Positions 35,318 to 44,083 are shown, counted from the first letter of the stretch. The stretch is DNA of 64,000 nucleotides from Micromonospora sp. MH99 (GCF_021442385.1 NZ_MUZA01000007.1:1-64000); one strand, 5' to 3'. Notes: generated from the letters alone by a model not told the origin. Numbers and translations are program-made.

Positions 35318-36223
35318 ATGGCCAACACCGCGGTGGCCGACCTCGAATCCGGGCTGACCCGCGCCCAACTCGCGCAGCGGTACGGGCTGAAGGTCGCCGG
35401 GGAACCTCCGTCCCTGGGCGCGTACGCCCGCCAACTGTGGTCGTATCGACACTTCATGTCCGCGTACTCGCGGGCGAAGGTCGCGTCGTCGTTCAGCAAC
35501 ACACAACTTGGCCAGCTGTGGCAGGTGCTGACCCCGCTCACCAACGCGGCGGTCTACTACCTGATCTTCGGCGTGATCGTGGCGCAGGACCGGCACGTGC
35601 CGAACTTCATCGCCTACCTCTGCACCGGCATCTTCATCTTCACGTTCACCCAGAGCGCGGCGCTGCAGGGCACCAGCGCGATCACGGGCAACCTGGGGCT
35701 GATCCGCGCGCTGCATTTCCCGCGCGCCGCCCTGCCGATCACGGTCACCCTGGTGCAGTTCCAGCAGCTACTCATGTCGATGTTGGTGCTGGCCGCGATC
35801 GTGCTGGCCACCGGGGAGCCGATCACCTTCCGCTGGCTGCTGATCGCGCCAACGCTGCTCCTCCAGGCGATCTTCAACATCGGGCTGACCATGATCATGG
35901 CCCGTATCGGCTCGAAGGTCACCGACCTGAAGCAGGTCATGCCCTTCGTGATGCGGGCCTGGCTCTACGGCTCCGGCGTGCTCTACAGCGTCACGCTCTT
36001 CGCGGAGCGGCTTCCCGGCTGGGCGGCGACCGCGCTGGAGTCCAACCCGATCCTGGTCTACATCGAGCTGGCACGGTACTCACTGCTCGAATCGGCGTAC
36101 CCCGCTCACATCGCGTCCTCGCCGACTCGGCTGTGGCTCCTCGCCGCGGGCTGGGCAGTGGCCGTCGGCTTCGGTGGGTTCGTTTACTTCTGGCGCGGAG
36201 AGAAGGAGTACGGCCGTGGCTGA
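35318..36223 (+). CDS. ABC-2 polysaccharide/teichoic acid export permease (TagG/Wzm-like)
   Basis: This 301-residue protein has six TM helices after a ~50-residue cytoplasmic N terminus. LGQLWQVLTPLTNAAVYYLIFGVIV is the typical first helix region of TagG/Wzm permeases. It pairs with the ATPase that begins inside its last codons (8-base overlap). Such exporters move undecaprenyl-diphosphate-linked teichoic acids or O-antigen-like polymers across the membrane. Confidence 0.9.
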   Translation: MANTAVADLESGLTRAQLAQRYGLKVAGEPPSLGAYARQLWSYRHFMSAYSRAKVASSFSNTQLGQLWQVLTPLTNAAVYYLIFGVIVAQDRHVPNFIAYLCTGIFIFTFTQSAALQGTSAITGNLGLIRALHFPRAALPITVTLVQFQQLLMSMLVLAAIVLATGEPITFRWLLIAPTLLLQAIFNIGLTMIMARIGSKVTDLKQVMPFVMRAWLYGSGVLYSVTLFAERLPGWAATALESNPILVYIELARYSLLESAYPAHIASSPTRLWLLAAGWAVAVGFGGFVYFWRGEKEYGRG

Positions 36224-37013
36224 GCAGACCCTGCCCGCGGTGGACGCCGCAGTGGTGGACACGGGGCGCGTGCCCACCGTCGTGGTGGACGACGTGCACG
36301 TGATCTACAAGATCCACAAGGGCGCCACCGGCACCACCAGTCCGGTCTCCGCCCTCAAGCGCATCGTGTCCCGCACCAACGCGCCGAACATCCGCGAGGT
36401 GCACGCGGTCAAGGGCGTGAGCTTCACCGCGTACCAGGGTGAGGCCATCGGGCTGATCGGCAGCAACGGCTCCGGCAAGTCGACCCTGCTGCGGGCCATC
36501 GCCGGGCTGCTCCCACCGGCCCGAGGCGCGGTCTACACGCTCGGCCAGCCCTCACTGCTCGGCGTGAACGCGGCCCTGCTCAACGACCTCTCCGGCGAGC
36601 GCAACGTGGTGCTCGGCTGTCTGGCCATGGGCATGCCGCCGGAGGAGGTGAAGCGGCTGGCCCCGGAGATCATCGAGTTCTCCGGGATCAACGAACGGGG
36701 CGACTTCGCCTCGTTGCCGATGCGCACCTACTCCTCCGGCATGGGCGCCCGGCTGCGCTTCGCCATCTCCTCGGCCAAGAAGCACGACGTGCTGCTCATC
36801 GACGAGGCGCTCGCTACCGGCGACCGCAAGTTCCGGGGCCGCAGCGAAGAGCGGGTCCGCGAACTGCGCGACAGCGCCGGCACCGTCTTCCTGGTGAGCC
36901 ACTCGATCGGCTCGATCCGGGACACCTGCGAGCGGACCATCTGGCTGGAGGGTGGCGTCCTGAAGATGGACGGCCCGACCGACGAGGTCTGCAACGCGTA
37001 CGAAGGGAAGTAG
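36216..37013 (+). CDS. ABC transporter ATPase for wall polymer export (TagH/Wzt-like)
   Basis: This 265-residue ATPase has Walker A GSNGSGKST, a signature-region YSSGMGARLRF, Walker B VLLIDEALATGD and the switch His in VSHSIGSI. The N-terminal stretch (VDDVHVIYKIHKGATG... AVKGVSF) is the TagH/Wzt-type extension. GTG 36216 follows AAGGAG with correct spacing and overlaps the permease gene. There is no C-terminal carbohydrate-binding domain, so export is probably not coupled to recognition of a terminal cap. Confidence 0.92.
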   Translation: MAEQTLPAVDAAVVDTGRVPTVVVDDVHVIYKIHKGATGTTSPVSALKRIVSRTNAPNIREVHAVKGVSFTAYQGEAIGLIGSNGSGKSTLLRAIAGLLPPARGAVYTLGQPSLLGVNAALLNDLSGERNVVLGCLAMGMPPEEVKRLAPEIIEFSGINERGDFASLPMRTYSSGMGARLRFAISSAKKHDVLLIDEALATGDRKFRGRSEERVRELRDSAGTVFLVSHSIGSIRDTCERTIWLEGGVLKMDGPTDEVCNAYEGK

Positions 37014-37077
37014 ACAGGTCGACGACCGCATCGGCCGGGCGCACACTCGCTCGGTCGGTGCGGTCAGTCGTAGGCGC

Positions 37078-37083
37078 TAAGGT
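37078..37083 (+). promoter_or_regulatory. Candidate -10 box for IspD-SDR gene
   Basis: TAAGGT lies ~80 bases before the ATG at 37162 in the 148-base gap after the ABC ATPase gene. The -35 is unclear. Confidence 0.3.
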
Positions 37084-37161
37084 TTCCGGAGCGTCGCCCA
37101 CAGCTCATATCTCGTCATCGACGCACAAAACACCCTTTCGGTGGAAGTGAGGACCGGCAGA

Positions 37162-38676
37162 ATGACTCAGGATCACAGCCCCGCACCGGGTGCCACGCCG
37201 GCGAGCCCGGCACTCTGGCGCCCCTCGCGGACAGTGGCGGTGATCCTCGCCGGGGGTACGGGGACACGACTCGGGCTCGGCATCCCCAAGCAGCTGCTGA
37301 AGATCGCCGGTAAGCCGATCATCGAGCACACCCTGGCCATCTTCGAGGCCGCGCCGGAGATCGACGAGATCGTCGTGCTGATGGCGACCGGGCACGTCCC
37401 CGACGCGCAGCAGATCGTCGACAAGGCCGGCTTCCGCAAGGTGACCAAGGTGATCGAGGGTGGCGACACCCGCAACGCCACCACCCGCATCGCCCTCGAC
37501 GCGGTCGGCGACGGCGACGTCAACATTCTCTTCCACGACGCGGTGCGGCCCCTGGTCAGCGGCCGGATCGTCCGCGAGTGCGTGAACGCGCTCTGGAGCT
37601 ACTCCGCGGTCGACGTGGCCATCCCGTCGGCGGACACGATCATCCAGGTCGACGAGAACGACTGCATCACCGACATCCCGGTCCGCTCCGCACTGCGCCG
37701 CGGCCAGACCCCGCAGGCGTTCCGCTCCCCCACCATCCGCGAGGCGTACCGGATCGCCGAGGGCGACCCGAACTTCGCCGCCACCGACGACTGCGGTGTG
37801 GTGCTGCGCTACCTGCCCGGCACGCCGATCAAGGTGATCGACGGTTCGGACGAGAACATCAAGGTCACCCATCCGGTCGACGTGCACCTGGCGGACAAGC
37901 TCTTCCAGCTCGCCGCGGCGCAGGCGCCCCGGCTGACCGACCACCGCAGCTACAGCGAGGAGCTGACCGGCCGCACCATCGTCGTGTTCGGCGGCAGCTA
38001 CGGCATCGGCCACGAGCTGACCGAGCTGGCCCGTCGCTACGGCGCCCAGGTCTTCCCGTTCAGCCGTTCCACCACCGGCACCCACGTGGAGCGGGCCGGG
38101 GACGTCGAGGCCGCGCTGACGACCGCCTTCGAGGCCACCGGCCGGATCGACCACGTGGTGGTGACCGCCGGCATCCTGGAGAAGGGCGCCCTCGCCGACA
38201 TGGACGAGGAGACGATGGACCGGCTGCTGCAGGTCAACTTCGTCGGCCCGGTGACCATCGCCCGCCAGGCCCTGCCATATCTCCAGCAGACCAAGGGTCA
38301 GCTGCTGCTCTACACGTCCAGCTCCTACACCCGGGGCCGGGCCCGCTACGCGCTCTACTCGTCCACCAAGGCCGCCCTGGTCAACCTCACCCAGGCGCTC
38401 GCCGACGAATGGGCCGACCTTGGCGTACGCGTCAACTGCATCAACCCGGAGCGGACCGCCACCCCGATGCGGACGCGGGCCTTCGGCGAGGAGCCGGAGC
38501 ACACCCTGCTCGCCGCGGAGGCCGTCGCCCAGTCGTCACTGGACGTGCTGATCTCGGCACTCACCGGGCAGGTCATCGACGTGCGCCGGGCGCCGGGCGA
38601 AGCGGCGCAGGCCGTGCCGGCCCAGAGGCCGCGGCTGGCCGACGAGACCAACGCCGCCTCGGCGACTGTCGGCTGA
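37162..38676 (+). CDS. Fused cytidylyltransferase (IspD/TarI-like) and SDR (TarJ-like), probable CDP-ribitol synthase
   Basis: The 504-residue protein has two domains. Residues ~20-255 are an IspD-type nucleotidyltransferase: ILAGGTGTRLGLGIPKQ, GGDTRNATTR, HDAVRPLVS and KVTHPVDV. Residues ~270-480 are a short-chain dehydrogenase: VVFGGSYGIGHEL, a catalytic Ser stretch YTSSSYTRGRARY and YSSTKAAL with the Tyr/Lys pair. The same order occurs in Haemophilus Bcs1/Acs1, which reduce ribulose-5-phosphate and make CDP-ribitol. The substrate is inferred from that fusion and from the two CDP-polyol transferases in the locus. ATG 37162 follows GAGGA. It is not likely to be isoprenoid IspD because of the fusion and context. 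Confidence 0.85.
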   Translation: MTQDHSPAPGATPASPALWRPSRTVAVILAGGTGTRLGLGIPKQLLKIAGKPIIEHTLAIFEAAPEIDEIVVLMATGHVPDAQQIVDKAGFRKVTKVIEGGDTRNATTRIALDAVGDGDVNILFHDAVRPLVSGRIVRECVNALWSYSAVDVAIPSADTIIQVDENDCITDIPVRSALRRGQTPQAFRSPTIREAYRIAEGDPNFAATDDCGVVLRYLPGTPIKVIDGSDENIKVTHPVDVHLADKLFQLAAAQAPRLTDHRSYSEELTGRTIVVFGGSYGIGHELTELARRYGAQVFPFSRSTTGTHVERAGDVEAALTTAFEATGRIDHVVVTAGILEKGALADMDEETMDRLLQVNFVGPVTIARQALPYLQQTKGQLLLYTSSSYTRGRARYALYSSTKAALVNLTQALADEWADLGVRVNCINPERTATPMRTRAFGEEPEHTLLAAEAVAQSSLDVLISALTGQVIDVRRAPGEAAQAVPAQRPRLADETNAASATVG

Positions 38677-38705
38677 CGGCTGACGGCTGACGGCTGACGG
38701 CTGAC
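38671..38705. repeat. Five tandem copies of GGCTGAC at the 3' end of the IspD-SDR gene
   Basis: The 7-base unit repeats five times without error, then decays to GGCCGAG. The gene's TGA is in the first copy. Because the unit length is 7, the TGA recurs in all three frames within 21 bases. Such short repeats often vary in copy number. Confidence 0.9.
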
Positions 38706-38746
38706 GGCCGAGCACTGCTGACCGGGACGATGGTGAACGGAGCGAC

Positions 38747-40453
38747 ATGCGTGGTGACCTGGTCCGAAAACTGATCGCACGGTGCCTGAGCATCGGGCTG
38801 GCCGTGCTGGCCTTCCTGGTCGTGGCGCTGACCGGGGCGACCGGTTGGGGGCTGGCGCTGGCGGTCGCCGCCCTCGTCGCCACCGCCGCCGAGCGACGGA
38901 TCCGCAAGGGCGCGGACACCGCCGCCGAGACGACACTGATCGCCGCCGCCGTCCTGGTCGGCTACGCCCGACGGCTGGACGGTGGGTTCGACCCCGCGCT
39001 GGCCACCGCCGCGCTGGTGCTGCTCGGGCTGGTGCTGCTGGTGGGCCCGCTGCGGCACGCCGGCAACCAGGAGATCCAGGCGGCCAACCTGCCGGTGCGG
39101 TCCTGGACGACGCTGATCGCCACGCACCTCGGCGACGCGCTGCTCGCGCTCCTCGCCGTGGTGGCGCTGGCCGCCGCAGCGACCATGCCGGCCCTGGTCG
39201 CTCTCGCGGCGGCCCTGCTGGTCGGCGCCGGCGCCGGCACGATCGCGCTGGGTCTGGCCCGGCGCCGCTTCCGGCCGCCGGCAGGCGGCGGGGCGGTGGG
39301 CCGGGCGTTGCGCCAGCACCAGCCGGAGTTCCTGCTCTACTTCTCCGCGCCTCCCGGCTCGGAGTACCAGGTCACCATGTGGCTGCCGTACCTGGAGCGG
39401 ATCGGCCGGCCGTTCATGGTCGTGCTGAGGGAGCCGGAGTTCCTGGCCCCGATCGCCGCAGCCACCGATGCGCCAGTGGTCTACTGCCCCACCCTGCGGG
39501 CGATGGACGAGGCGCTGGCGCCGAGCCTACGGGTGGCGTTCTACGTCAACCACGGTGCGAAGAACAGCCACTGCATCCGCTTCACCCAGCTCACCCACAT
39601 TCAGCTCCACCACGGCGACAGCGACAAGGCGCCGAGCGCCAACCCGGTGTCGGGAATCTTCGACCGGATCTTCGTGGCCGGCCCGGCCGCAATCGACAGG
39701 TACGCCCGGGCCGGGGTGCAGATCCCGCCGGAGAAGTTCGTGATAGTGGGCCGCCCGCAGGTCGAGTCGATCAACGTACGCCCGGAGCCCCTGGCTGCCG
39801 AGGCACCCCGCACGGTGCTCTACACCCCGACCTGGACGGGACACCACGCGGACGCGGACTACTGCTCACTGCCGGTTGCCGAACCGATGCTGCGCAAGCT
39901 GCTCGACCGGGGCGCGACGGTCATCCTGCGCGCTCACCCGTACACCACGCAGAACCCGGCATCGGCGCGGCAGCTGGGTCGGCTCACCGAAATGCTCGCG
40001 GCGGACCGGGCGCGAACCGGCCGGCCGCACGTCTGGGGCGCCGCCGGCCGCGACCTGAGCCTGGTGGACTGCGTGAACCGCTCCGACGCGCTGATCTCCG
40101 ATGTCTCCGGGGTGATCTCGGACTACCTCTACTCCGGCAAGCCCTTCGCGGTGACCGACATGAGCGGCGAGGGTGACCGGTTCACCGAGCGGTTCCCGCT
40201 GGCCGGCGCGGGCTACGTGCTGCACCGGGACATGACGAACCTGGACGAGGTGCTGGGCCAGCTGCTCGGCGCCGATCCGATGGCACCGGGGCGCTGGGCG
40301 ACCCGGCGGCGCTACCTCGGTGACTTCCCGGCCGAGTCGTACGCCGACGCGTTCCTGGACGCCGCCCGGCGCGAGTTGGAGCCGGACTGGAGCCCGCCGT
40401 CTCCCGGACGGCCGGTCGAGCCGGGCCTGGTGCCGGTCTCCCCCACCACCTGA
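38747..40453 (+). CDS. Membrane-anchored CDP-glycerol/ribitol phosphotransferase-like protein, second copy
   Basis: The 568-residue product has four to six N-terminal hydrophobic helices (residues ~10-170) and a TagB/TagF-type domain. Motifs are YVNHGAKNSH, LHHGDSDKAPSANP, LYTPTWTG, LRAHPYTT and LISDVSGVISDYLYSG. The catalytic-type His pair and SDVS motif match the homologue at 12372. It lies 70 bases after the probable CDP-ribitol synthase gene, fitting a role in adding ribitol- or glycerol-phosphate to a wall polymer. One copy may prime and the other polymerise the chain; this is inference. Confidence 0.85.
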   Translation: MRGDLVRKLIARCLSIGLAVLAFLVVALTGATGWGLALAVAALVATAAERRIRKGADTAAETTLIAAAVLVGYARRLDGGFDPALATAALVLLGLVLLVGPLRHAGNQEIQAANLPVRSWTTLIATHLGDALLALLAVVALAAAATMPALVALAAALLVGAGAGTIALGLARRRFRPPAGGGAVGRALRQHQPEFLLYFSAPPGSEYQVTMWLPYLERIGRPFMVVLREPEFLAPIAAATDAPVVYCPTLRAMDEALAPSLRVAFYVNHGAKNSHCIRFTQLTHIQLHHGDSDKAPSANPVSGIFDRIFVAGPAAIDRYARAGVQIPPEKFVIVGRPQVESINVRPEPLAAEAPRTVLYTPTWTGHHADADYCSLPVAEPMLRKLLDRGATVILRAHPYTTQNPASARQLGRLTEMLAADRARTGRPHVWGAAGRDLSLVDCVNRSDALISDVSGVISDYLYSGKPFAVTDMSGEGDRFTERFPLAGAGYVLHRDMTNLDEVLGQLLGADPMAPGRWATRRRYLGDFPAESYADAFLDAARRELEPDWSPPSPGRPVEPGLVPVSPTT

Positions 40454-40541
40454 GCCGCCGGGCCGGCTCGCCTCCCACACGCTGCTCGGCACAGCGACGG
40501 AGGCACGCTCGCCGCGTGCGGGCACCGGCCGGACGGTGGCC

Positions 40542-40547
40542 TAGTAT
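40542..40547 (+). promoter_or_regulatory. Candidate -10 box for pyruvyl transferase gene
   Basis: TAGTAT, a good actinobacterial -10, is ~100 bases upstream of the ATG at 40647 and well clear of the previous stop. Confidence 0.45.
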
Positions 40548-40646
40548 CGCGAGGCCTGGAGGTGAAGATGTGCCGCCTCCCGGAACATTGCCGGACGATC
40601 TCCGGGGTCGGACGCCACCGCCGCCGGACGAGAGGTGGAGCCACCG

Positions 40647-41975
40647 ATGCATCAGCGGATCCTGCTGCGCGCCCGCAAGGGCCCGTTCCACGTCCTCAGC
40701 GCCGAGGAGACGTACGAGCGGGACTGGATCGGTAAGAACACCGGCAATCTGGTCTTCAGCCACGCCGCGCACAAGCTCCTTGCCACCTCCGCGGCTGAGA
40801 TCACCCCGTCGCGCTTCCGGGCGGACCCACGCGATGCCGACGAGATCAACGAGAAGTACGACGTCTTCGTGATACCACTGGCCAACGCGTTCCGCCATGA
40901 CTACGCAAAGCAGCTGACGTCGATGACTCGGCTGATCGAACGGCTGAAGATCCCGGTGGTGGTGCTCGGAGTCGGGGCGCAGACCGATGTGGACGGCGAC
41001 CTGGAGCAGCTCCGCCCGATCGACGAGCCGGTCAGCGCATTCTGCCGGGCGGTGCTCGACCACTCGCACAGCATCGGCGTACGCGGCGAGATCACCGAGA
41101 ACTACCTCCGCAAGTTGGGTTTCTCGGCTGTCGAGCAGATCGGCTGCCCATCGATGTTCCTGCACGGCGACAGCCTGCGCATCGAGAAGACGGAGGCGAC
41201 CCTGGGCGTCGACGACCGGCTCGCGTTCGTCATCTCGCCGTACGTCAAGGCGCTGGCCCCCCTCGTCCTGCACCACCACCGGCGCTACCCGAACCTGCGC
41301 TACGTGGCACAGGACCTCTACACCCTCGGCACCCTGCTCTACGGCGACGCGCCGCAGCTGCGGGGAATGACCGCCGACATGCCGATCCACACCTCGCACC
41401 CGCTCTTCGTCGAGGACAAGGTGCGGATGTTCATGGACCCGTGGCCCTGGATGGAGTATCTCTCCGGGTTCGACTTCGCCTTCGGCACCCGGATCCACGG
41501 CACCATCACGGCGCTGATCTCGGGCATCCCCGGCTATCTGCTGGCGCACGACTCGCGCACCCTGGAGCTGGCCCGATACTTCGACATCCCGCACCGGTTG
41601 TTGCGCGATGTGCCGGCCGACGTCGACGCTGCCCAGCTCTATGCGGAAGCCGACTACACGGCCCTGAACGACGGCCACAAGGAGCGCTTCGAGCGGATCA
41701 CCGCGTTCCTCGCCAAGCACGACCTCGGCCTCTCGTTCGCCGACGGAGACAGCGCGATCCGCTTCGACGAGCAGGTCCGTCAGACCGTCTACCCTCCTGC
41801 GGTCCGGCCGGTCTCCGCCTACTCTCCCGAGGAGTTGCTGACGCGCATCCAGTGGCTGCGGGACGAAACCCGGACGCTCCAGGAAAAGGTCAGGACCCTC
41901 CACGCGAAGTCGCTGCGCGAGCGGATCAAGCAGGCCGTCGCCGGCCGGGTCCGTCGGACACTCGGAGCCAGGTGA
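40647..41975 (+). CDS. Polysaccharide pyruvyl transferase family protein
   Basis: This 442-residue GT-B-like protein has VVVLGVGAQTD, SIGVRGEITENYLRKLGF, IGCPSMFLHG and FDFAFGTRIHGTITALISGIPGYLLAHDSRTLELARYF split across the core. The GTRIHG motif with its Arg and His is the hallmark of CsaB/PssM-type pyruvyl transferases, which add ketal pyruvate from PEP to sugars. The C terminus (LLTRIQWLRDETRTLQEKVR) forms a short coiled coil. Pyruvate ketals are known on actinobacterial teichoic acids, so it may decorate the product of this locus. ATG 40647 is preferred over GTG 40635. Confidence 0.87.
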   Translation: MHQRILLRARKGPFHVLSAEETYERDWIGKNTGNLVFSHAAHKLLATSAAEITPSRFRADPRDADEINEKYDVFVIPLANAFRHDYAKQLTSMTRLIERLKIPVVVLGVGAQTDVDGDLEQLRPIDEPVSAFCRAVLDHSHSIGVRGEITENYLRKLGFSAVEQIGCPSMFLHGDSLRIEKTEATLGVDDRLAFVISPYVKALAPLVLHHHRRYPNLRYVAQDLYTLGTLLYGDAPQLRGMTADMPIHTSHPLFVEDKVRMFMDPWPWMEYLSGFDFAFGTRIHGTITALISGIPGYLLAHDSRTLELARYFDIPHRLLRDVPADVDAAQLYAEADYTALNDGHKERFERITAFLAKHDLGLSFADGDSAIRFDEQVRQTVYPPAVRPVSAYSPEELLTRIQWLRDETRTLQEKVRTLHAKSLRERIKQAVAGRVRRTLGAR

Positions 41976-41993
41976 CCAGCCACCGCATCCAGC

Positions 41994-42746
41994 TCACCCA
42001 CGTTGGTACGGGTCGAGCAGCGCCAGCACGGCCGCCGGGTCCTGCACGTGTGCGTTGTGGCCGAGACCGGGCAGCGTGGCGACAGGTACGCCGTACGCCT
42101 TGAGCTGCTCGTCGGTGACCATCGGGTCGTGTTCCCCGCGGGCCAGCACCACCGGCACGTCGGTCGCCGCCAGCAACGCGGCCAGGTCGGGCTCGCCGAC
42201 GCCGAAGGCTGTCGGGTCCATGGCGAGGCGCCACCGGCCGTCGACCTGACGCAACCCGGCGTCCACCATCGGATGATCCGGCGGGACCAGGCCGCCCAAC
42301 CCGGAGACGCGCAGGTAGCGGCGGGCCGCCTCGGTGCGGCTGGCGAACCAGCTCACCGGGTATGCGGCGAGCTCAGCGGCGCGGGTCAGCTCAGCGGGCG
42401 ACCAGAGCGCCTTGATGCCGAGCCCGACCACCGCGTCCACAGGTGTCCCTGCGGCGCGGGCGGCCAGCGCCAGGCCGACCACCCCGCCCAGCGAGTGCCC
42501 GAGCACGACGAGCCGGTCGTCGGGGGCGAGGCCGGCGGCGACCCGGGCGGCGAAACCAGCAAAGGAGTACGACGGCAACGGGGCCGACCAGCCGTGGCCG
42601 GCGAGGTCCGGTGCGAGCCACCGCCCCGGCCAGTGCTGCTCCAGCAACGGCGCCCACGGCAGCCAGACGTCTCCGGTTGCCCCCATCCCGTGCAGCAGCA
42701 GCAGGACGGGCCGGCGACCGGTGCGGCCACCCGATTCATCCACCAC
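41994..42746 (-). CDS. Alpha/beta hydrolase
   Basis: The 250-residue enzyme has an oxyanion-side motif LLLLHGMGATGDVW, nucleophile elbow GHSLGG (Ser), Asp in ARGEHDPM and His in LPGLGHNAHVQ. There is no signal peptide, so it should be cytoplasmic. The substrate is not indicated. Its stop lies 18 bases from the stop of the convergent pyruvyl transferase, so the cell-wall locus ends here. Confidence 0.88.
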   Translation of the reverse strand: MVDESGGRTGRRPVLLLLHGMGATGDVWLPWAPLLEQHWPGRWLAPDLAGHGWSAPLPSYSFAGFAARVAAGLAPDDRLVVLGHSLGGVVGLALAARAAGTPVDAVVGLGIKALWSPAELTRAAELAAYPVSWFASRTEAARRYLRVSGLGGLVPPDHPMVDAGLRQVDGRWRLAMDPTAFGVGEPDLAALLAATDVPVVLARGEHDPMVTDEQLKAYGVPVATLPGLGHNAHVQDPAAVLALLDPYQRG

Positions 42747-42810
42747 GGCCGCAGTCTGCCACGGTTCGCGGCCGGGTACGAGAGTCGTCGATGGCGGCTG
42801 CCGGAATGCG

Positions 42811-42851
42811 GCCGCGGGCGCCGGCCCCTTGTGGGGGACGACGCCCGCGGC
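42811..42851 (-). terminator. Hairpin after C39-like peptidase gene
   Basis: Arms 42811-42820 and 42842-42851 pair perfectly (10 bp) with a further C-run/G-run pairing inside the loop, just past the minus-strand stop at 42868. Confidence 0.65.
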
Positions 42852-42867
42852 GCTCTACGTGCCTGGG

Positions 42868-43698
42868 TCAGGCGGAGTACCCCCGGGTGGCCATCCAGTT
42901 GGCAAGGTCGATCGTGGTGATCCAGTAGGACGGGTCGGCCGGGTTCGCCGAGTCGGCGATCCGCACGGTCCGGCCGTTGTCCTTGTACCCCACGACAGCG
43001 ATGTAGTGACCGCCGCCGTAGGAGTGCCAGCCGCCGTCGGTGTCGGTGGCATCGCCGACGACGTTGGCCACCACGCCCCGGCCGTCGGTGATGGCCTTGA
43101 CCACATCGGCCTGGAGCCGGTCCATCTGGGCCGGGCTGGGCGTGCCGGCGAACATCCGGGTCCGGTACGGGGAGCCCTTCACCTCGGCGTTGAGCGCTCG
43201 GGTGGTGTCCTCGGCCGAGTTGGTGCCCATCTCGGTGGTGCCCAGCTCGGCACCGAGTTCCTCCTGGGTGCGGTCGATGCCGGTGGCGCTGAGCGCGTTG
43301 CGGGTGGCCGCGGGGCCGCAGTTGTAGTACGTGTTCTGCGCCTCGTAGTCGTAGTCGAGCACCTTGGTCGCGGGCGGCTTCGGCGGCTGCGGCTTGCGGG
43401 TCAGGTCCGGGTTGGCGCTGGCCTTGGCGGCGGGCGACGCGGCGCTGGTGGCTGGGGCGGCGGTCGTCGGCGCGGCGCTGGGGGACGCGTCGCGCGCGTC
43501 GCCGAGGGGAACTGCGGTGTCACTGCGCATCTCGGCGACAGTGGTCGCGGTGCGGTGGTTGGCCGGCGCATCGTCGGCGCCGGTGAGCAGGGCGCCGGTG
43601 GTCGTGGCGATCACGAGGGCCGCGGCGGAGGTGGCGACGATCTGGTATCGGCGCTCGGTCGCCAGGCGACGGAGCTGACGCTGCATGGTGTGCTTCAC
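42868..43698 (-). CDS. Secreted C39-like cysteine peptidase
   Basis: The 276-residue protein has a basic N terminus, one TM/signal segment (IVATSAAALVIATTTGALL), an Ala/Pro/Thr-rich linker and a papain-like domain. That domain contains YYNCGPAATRNAL (catalytic Cys), GGGHYIAVVGY (His) and IADSANPAD (Asp), as in C39-like secreted proteases. The start GTG 43698 follows GGAGG at 5 bases. A c-di-AMP riboswitch sits ~250 bases upstream in the same transcript, which fits control of cell-wall or surface processes. The substrate is unknown. Confidence 0.87.
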   Translation of the reverse strand: MKHTMQRQLRRLATERRYQIVATSAAALVIATTTGALLTGADDAPANHRTATTVAEMRSDTAVPLGDARDASPSAAPTTAAPATSAASPAAKASANPDLTRKPQPPKPPATKVLDYDYEAQNTYYNCGPAATRNALSATGIDRTQEELGAELGTTEMGTNSAEDTTRALNAEVKGSPYRTRMFAGTPSPAQMDRLQADVVKAITDGRGVVANVVGDATDTDGGWHSYGGGHYIAVVGYKDNGRTVRIADSANPADPSYWITTIDLANWMATRGYSA

Positions 43699-43808
43699 GG
43701 GGTCCTCCACGGATCGGGGGAGAGCGGCACACCCACGGGCCGGACCGGTATCCGGGCAGGCGCCAGCGCGCGGACAGTGGTCCGCGGATGGTGAACCGCT
43801 CAGGGAAA

Positions 43809-43827
43809 CGCCCGGCGGGACCGGGCG
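43809..43827 (-). terminator. Candidate attenuator hairpin in the peptidase leader
   Basis: A 7-bp GC stem with a 5-base loop is followed on the minus strand by UUU. It lies between the riboswitch aptamer and the GTG start, where an expression platform is expected. Confidence 0.45.
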
Positions 43828-43946
43828 GGAAAGGCGATGACCCGGGGGGTCAGCTCACCGTCACTGGACGGATGAGCGGGGGCACCGCTGCGCCGTGGAG
43901 GCGTGGGAACAACCGAGGGGTGGAAAGGTGCTGCACGGGTTTGGAA

Positions 43947-44083
43947 CTCCTTCCGACACCGCCTACCGGGTTAGCTGACGGATTCGGGCGGGAAGATCGC
44001 CCTACCGCGGGCCGTGGCTCGCGGATTCACCCCAGACTTACTGATGGGTCCCCGGTTCGTTAATCACGATTGAGCGGGTCGGC
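43947..44083 (-). promoter_or_regulatory. c-di-AMP riboswitch (ydaO/yuaA class)
   Basis: Read on the minus strand, the leader contains in order AACCGGGGACCCA, TGGGGTGAATCC, GGTAGGGCGAT, CGCCCGAATCCGTCAGCTAA and CCCGGTAGGCGG, then GAAGGAG. These are the conserved blocks of the actinobacterial ydaO/yuaA RNA. Outer bases GCCGACCCGC and GCGGTGTCGG can pair as P1. In actinobacteria this class precedes wall hydrolase genes and usually turns them off when c-di-AMP is high. Confidence 0.88.

Noticed and set aside
37162..37950. Isoprenoid IspD assignment for the cytidylyltransferase domain
   Set aside because: The fusion to an SDR and the teichoic-acid context fit the Bcs1/TarIJ type better.
38671..38705. 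Tandem heptamers as a CRISPR-like array
   Set aside because: The units are 7 bases with no spacers and no cas genes nearby.
43947..44083. Leader as a cobalamin or SAM riboswitch
   Set aside because: The block order matches ydaO/yuaA; the B12 box and SAM-I core are absent.
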